Part shown: positions 61,765-64,000 of the stretch, one piece after another | How the letters are laid out: every line of letters begins with the position of its first letter | Position numbering within the stretch: the first letter of the stretch is position 1 | Assembly (NCBI RefSeq): GCF_900091725.1 | Contig: NZ_FMBW01000054.1 | Location: forward strand, 62,001-126,000 | Direction of reading: 5' to 3' | Source of the DNA: Streptomyces sp. DvalAA-43 | GTDB taxonomy: Bacteria; Actinomycetota; Actinomycetes; Streptomycetales; Streptomycetaceae | Length of the DNA stretch: 64,000 bases | Position numbers and translations under genes: made by a program | Notes under the pieces: model-generated | What the model saw: only the letters and a program-made list of their open reading frames with translations | Database searches by the model: none | Told to the model about the DNA's origin: nothing

Positions 61765-62859
61765 ATGCCCCAGGCCACAGCCACCGCAGCGGAAGGCGCC
61801 CGTGACAGTGCGGGAAGTGCTGGAGCGAGAAGTACCACAGGTGCCCTCGGCACCGGAACCGCCCAGGCCCAGGGAAGCGATTTCGCGCCCCTGCTGCGGG
61901 CGGTGAAGGGGCAGGGACTGCTGGAGCGGCGGACCGGGTGGTACACGGCCGGCATCGCCGCCAACCTGATCGCGCTGGGCGCCGTGATCACCGGCATGTT
62001 CCTGCTCGGCAACACCTGGTGGACCCTGCTGCTCGCGCTGCCGCTGGCGGTCTTCTGGTCACGCACCGCGTTCGTCGGCCACGACGCCGGACACGCGCAG
62101 ATAACCGGCGACCGCAGGACGAGCCGGGCCATCGGCCTGGTCCACGCCAACCTGCTCCTCGGCATGAACGAGGCATGGTGGAACGACAAGCACGTCCGCC
62201 ACCACGCCAACCCCAACCACATCGACAAGGACCCGGACGTCGGTGTGGGCGCGCTCGTCTGGACGCAGAAGCAGGCGGCCCAGCGCGAGGGCTTCGCCCG
62301 CTGGCTCACCCGCAACCAGGCCCGCCTCTTCTTCCCGATGCTGCTCCTCGAAGGCATCGCCCTGAAGATCTCCGGCTTCCAGTACCTGCGACAGCAGCCC
62401 GCCCGGGAACGCGTGCTCTCGGCACTGCTCCTGGTCATGCACCTGGGCCTCTACGCGGCGCTGCTGCTCACCGTCCTGTCCCCGGGCAGGGCCATCATCT
62501 TCGCGCTCGTCCACCATGCGCTGTTCGGGCTCCATCTGGGCATGGCCTTCGCGCCGAACCACAAGGGCATGGAGATGCCGGACCCCGACGGCGATCGCTG
62601 GGGCCACCTCCAGCGTCAGGTCCTCACCTCGCGCAACGTACGCGGCGGCGTCCTCACCGACTGGTTCCTCGGCGGGCTCAACTACCAGATCGAGCACCAC
62701 CTCTTCCCGAGCATGCCCCGCCCCCACCTGCGCCTGGCGCAGCCCATGGTGCGCGCCCACTGCCAGGCGCTGGGCATGCCGTACGCGGAGACCGGGCTGA
62801 TCGAGTCCTACCGACAGGCGCTCCAGCACATGCACGAGGTCGGCGAGCCCCTGAGGTGA
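61765..62859 (+). CDS. Fatty acid desaturase (acyl-lipid, membrane di-iron)
   Basis: A 364-aa membrane protein. The three histidine boxes are present: HDAGH, HVRHH (in WWNDKHVRHHANPNH) and QIEHH (LNYQIEHHLFPSMP). About four membrane spans surround them. Such enzymes introduce double bonds into membrane-lipid acyl chains. The ATG follows GGAG at 5 bases. The first 40 residues are Ala/Gly/Thr-rich and probably disordered. Tandem with a small membrane protein downstream. Confidence 0.94.
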   Translation: MPQATATAAEGARDSAGSAGARSTTGALGTGTAQAQGSDFAPLLRAVKGQGLLERRTGWYTAGIAANLIALGAVITGMFLLGNTWWTLLLALPLAVFWSRTAFVGHDAGHAQITGDRRTSRAIGLVHANLLLGMNEAWWNDKHVRHHANPNHIDKDPDVGVGALVWTQKQAAQREGFARWLTRNQARLFFPMLLLEGIALKISGFQYLRQQPARERVLSALLLVMHLGLYAALLLTVLSPGRAIIFALVHHALFGLHLGMAFAPNHKGMEMPDPDGDRWGHLQRQVLTSRNVRGGVLTDWFLGGLNYQIEHHLFPSMPRPHLRLAQPMVRAHCQALGMPYAETGLIESYRQALQHMHEVGEPLR

Positions 62860-62945
62860 GCCCCCGCGGGCCCGCTGGAACCGATGCACGCGCACATGCG
62901 TTCTCACAGCAGATGCGGCCTCGGGCCGCGAAGGAGGCACGGACG

Positions 62946-63128
62946 ATGTCGAACAGCGCGAAGATCGCCATCGGGGGAGTGGTCGTAGCGGTCATCCTGA
63001 TGCCGTTCATCGGTTTCTGGCTGTCGTTGCTGGTCCTGGTCGGAGTTCCGGCGATCGCCTATCTGATGCTGGACCCCGGCCAGCGACGCAGGCTCCGCAG
63101 GATCACCCGCAAGGAAATAGGCCGCTGA
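62946..63128 (+). CDS. Small membrane protein, 60 aa
   Basis: ATG 62946 has the strong site AAGGAGG. The sequence starts MSNSAKIAIGGVVVAVILMP, has two closely spaced hydrophobic segments, and ends in a basic tail (RRRLRRITRKEIGR). It is 86 bases after the desaturase gene on the same strand. Family not recognised. Confidence 0.7.
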   Translation: MSNSAKIAIGGVVVAVILMPFIGFWLSLLVLVGVPAIAYLMLDPGQRRRLRRITRKEIGR

Positions 63129-63149
63129 GAAGCCGCTGAGAAGAAGGGG

Positions 63150-64000
63150 TCAGGCCGGTCGTACCGCGAGCGCGTCCAGAGCCGTCAGGAGGCCGGGCAG
63201 AGCTGCGCCCCGCCCGACCGGCAGCACCTCGCCCGGCTCCTCGTCCAGCAGGACGAACGCGATGTCGTCGGTCCTGGCGACCAGGGACCAGCCGGGGCCG
63301 TCGACGCGCAGCATCCGCGCGTCGCCCGTGGCGAAGGAGGACCGGACACGGCCGGGTGGCGGCGGGGTGTCGACGTAGGCCTGAGCCTCTGCGAGCGCGC
63401 GCCGTACGCCGGGGTGCGCCCCGGACGGCGCGTCCGCGGCCTCCCTCCCGGAGGCTGTGTCGGCCTCGCCCCCGTCGGTGGCCACAGGCCCGGTCTCGAC
63501 GTCGACCTCAACCTCTACTTCAGGGTGAGGTTCAGGTTCAGCCCGGGGCCCGGCTCCGGAGACGGCCTCGGCTCTGGGGCCGGTCCCCTGACCGTCCGGC
63601 TCGCCCCCGGTCCCCGCGCCGTCCGAACCCGCCGGGGTGGTGAAGGCCGTCTCGTCGTCGATCTGCTCGCGCCAAGCGGCCCACCGGTGGGCTATCTCGT
63701 CCGCTCCCATGCGCCGCTGGGCCGGTCCCCACGACTCCGTGTCGGGCGGTGACAGCGGTGCCGGAGCGGTGCCCTCGTCATCCGGATCCGGCAACGGATC
63801 GTGCGGCGCGGCCACGCCCGGAGCGGCGACCGCCACCGGGAGCGGCCAGCCGGGCAGCGCACAGACCATCGAACGGTCGTCGGGGGAGAGGTCGTACTCC
63901 ATGCCGCAGTCCCAGGCCGCGATCGCGACGGCGACCAGCGACACGTCATCGACGACGACGGTCCACCGCGCACCGGTGCCGTCCTGGCCGAGGACGAGCC
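63150..64000 (-). CDS. Hypothetical protein (5' end outside window)
   Basis: The frame is open from the right edge to the stop at 63150, at least 283 residues. The visible part has a conserved-looking acidic N-terminal region (IAAWDCGMEYDLSPDDRSM), a long low-complexity linker rich in Pro, Glu, Gly and Val (residues about 90-190), and a compact C-terminal domain (RMLRVDGPGWSLVARTDDIAFVLL). A cytosolic multi-domain protein is expected. The true start is not in the window and the family is not recognised. Confidence 0.6.
   Translation of the reverse strand, partial: LVLGQDGTGARWTVVVDDVSLVAVAIAAWDCGMEYDLSPDDRSMVCALPGWPLPVAVAAPGVAAPHDPLPDPDDEGTAPAPLSPPDTESWGPAQRRMGADEIAHRWAAWREQIDDETAFTTPAGSDGAGTGGEPDGQGTGPRAEAVSGAGPRAEPEPHPEVEVEVDVETGPVATDGGEADTASGREAADAPSGAHPGVRRALAEAQAYVDTPPPPGRVRSSFATGDARMLRVDGPGWSLVARTDDIAFVLLDEEPGEVLPVGRGAALPGLLTALDALAVRPA

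Overview
The window looks like a chromosomal segment of a Streptomyces-type actinomycete. It has very high G+C with almost every codon ending in G or C. It carries many GTG and TTG starts, long runs of genes joined by 4-base ATGA/GTGA overlaps, and typical actinomycete families: mycothiol-amidase-like deacetylase, Tat-exported PGRP-like amidase, SNF2/SWIM pair, and several dipeptide ABC transporters. No rRNA, tRNA or CRISPR array was seen.

Layout, left part. 1-2730 holds an M20 peptidase, a COG3375-type GNAT and an N-acyl(succinyl)amino-acid racemase-type enolase-superfamily enzyme, followed by a PucR-type regulator (2837-4507). Convergent to these, 16495 down to 4530 is an eight-gene run: serine hydrolase of the beta-lactamase/DD-peptidase class, M19 dipeptidase, a complete Opp/Dpp-type transporter (fused double ATPase, two permeases, lipoprotein), erythromycin-esterase-like protein and prolyl oligopeptidase. 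Together these look like a locus for importing D-residue-containing peptides, cleaving them, and converting D- to L-amino acids. At 16789-18879 sits a 63-codon secreted or leader-type peptide with a Cys-rich tail, a strong intercistronic stem-loop, and two tandem JmjC/cupin-fold oxygenases. This is the best candidate for an undescribed (RiPP-like) system. A PIG-L deacetylase follows.

Middle part. 27317 down to 20211 is a second peptide transporter operon headed by a YtcJ-like amidohydrolase. It is divergent from a leaderless tetR gene across a compact promoter/operator. Then come a small membrane protein, a MarR-controlled drug-exporter-type ABC pair (31377-29230), a large secreted subtilisin-like protease (32587-35925) ended by a 17-bp-stem terminator, and a response regulator / histidine kinase / GerMN lipoprotein operon (39030-36165).

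Island. 39828-49228 is an integrated element bounded by 56-bp perfect direct repeats of the 3' end of an aldehyde dehydrogenase gene. It carries an excisionase-like gene overlapping a tyrosine integrase (broken by an amber codon), a Tn3-type resolvase, small membrane proteins, a GNAT, Imm1-like and other orphan immunity-like genes, and many decayed transposons: an IS6 copy with recognisable ends, two IS3 pieces, an IS30 piece, and a Tn3 fragment that interrupts an SMI1/KNR4 gene. It appears to be a decaying, probably immobile, integrative element.

Right part. Beyond the island lie the intact aldehyde dehydrogenase and a GAF/winged-helix regulator, then a PGRP-like amidase gene broken by an amber codon. 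Next are an acetamidase/formamidase overlapping an APC permease, a secreted phytase-like esterase, the SWIM/SNF2 pair, a fatty-acid desaturase with an inverted repeat in its leader, a 60-aa membrane protein and a gene running off the window end.
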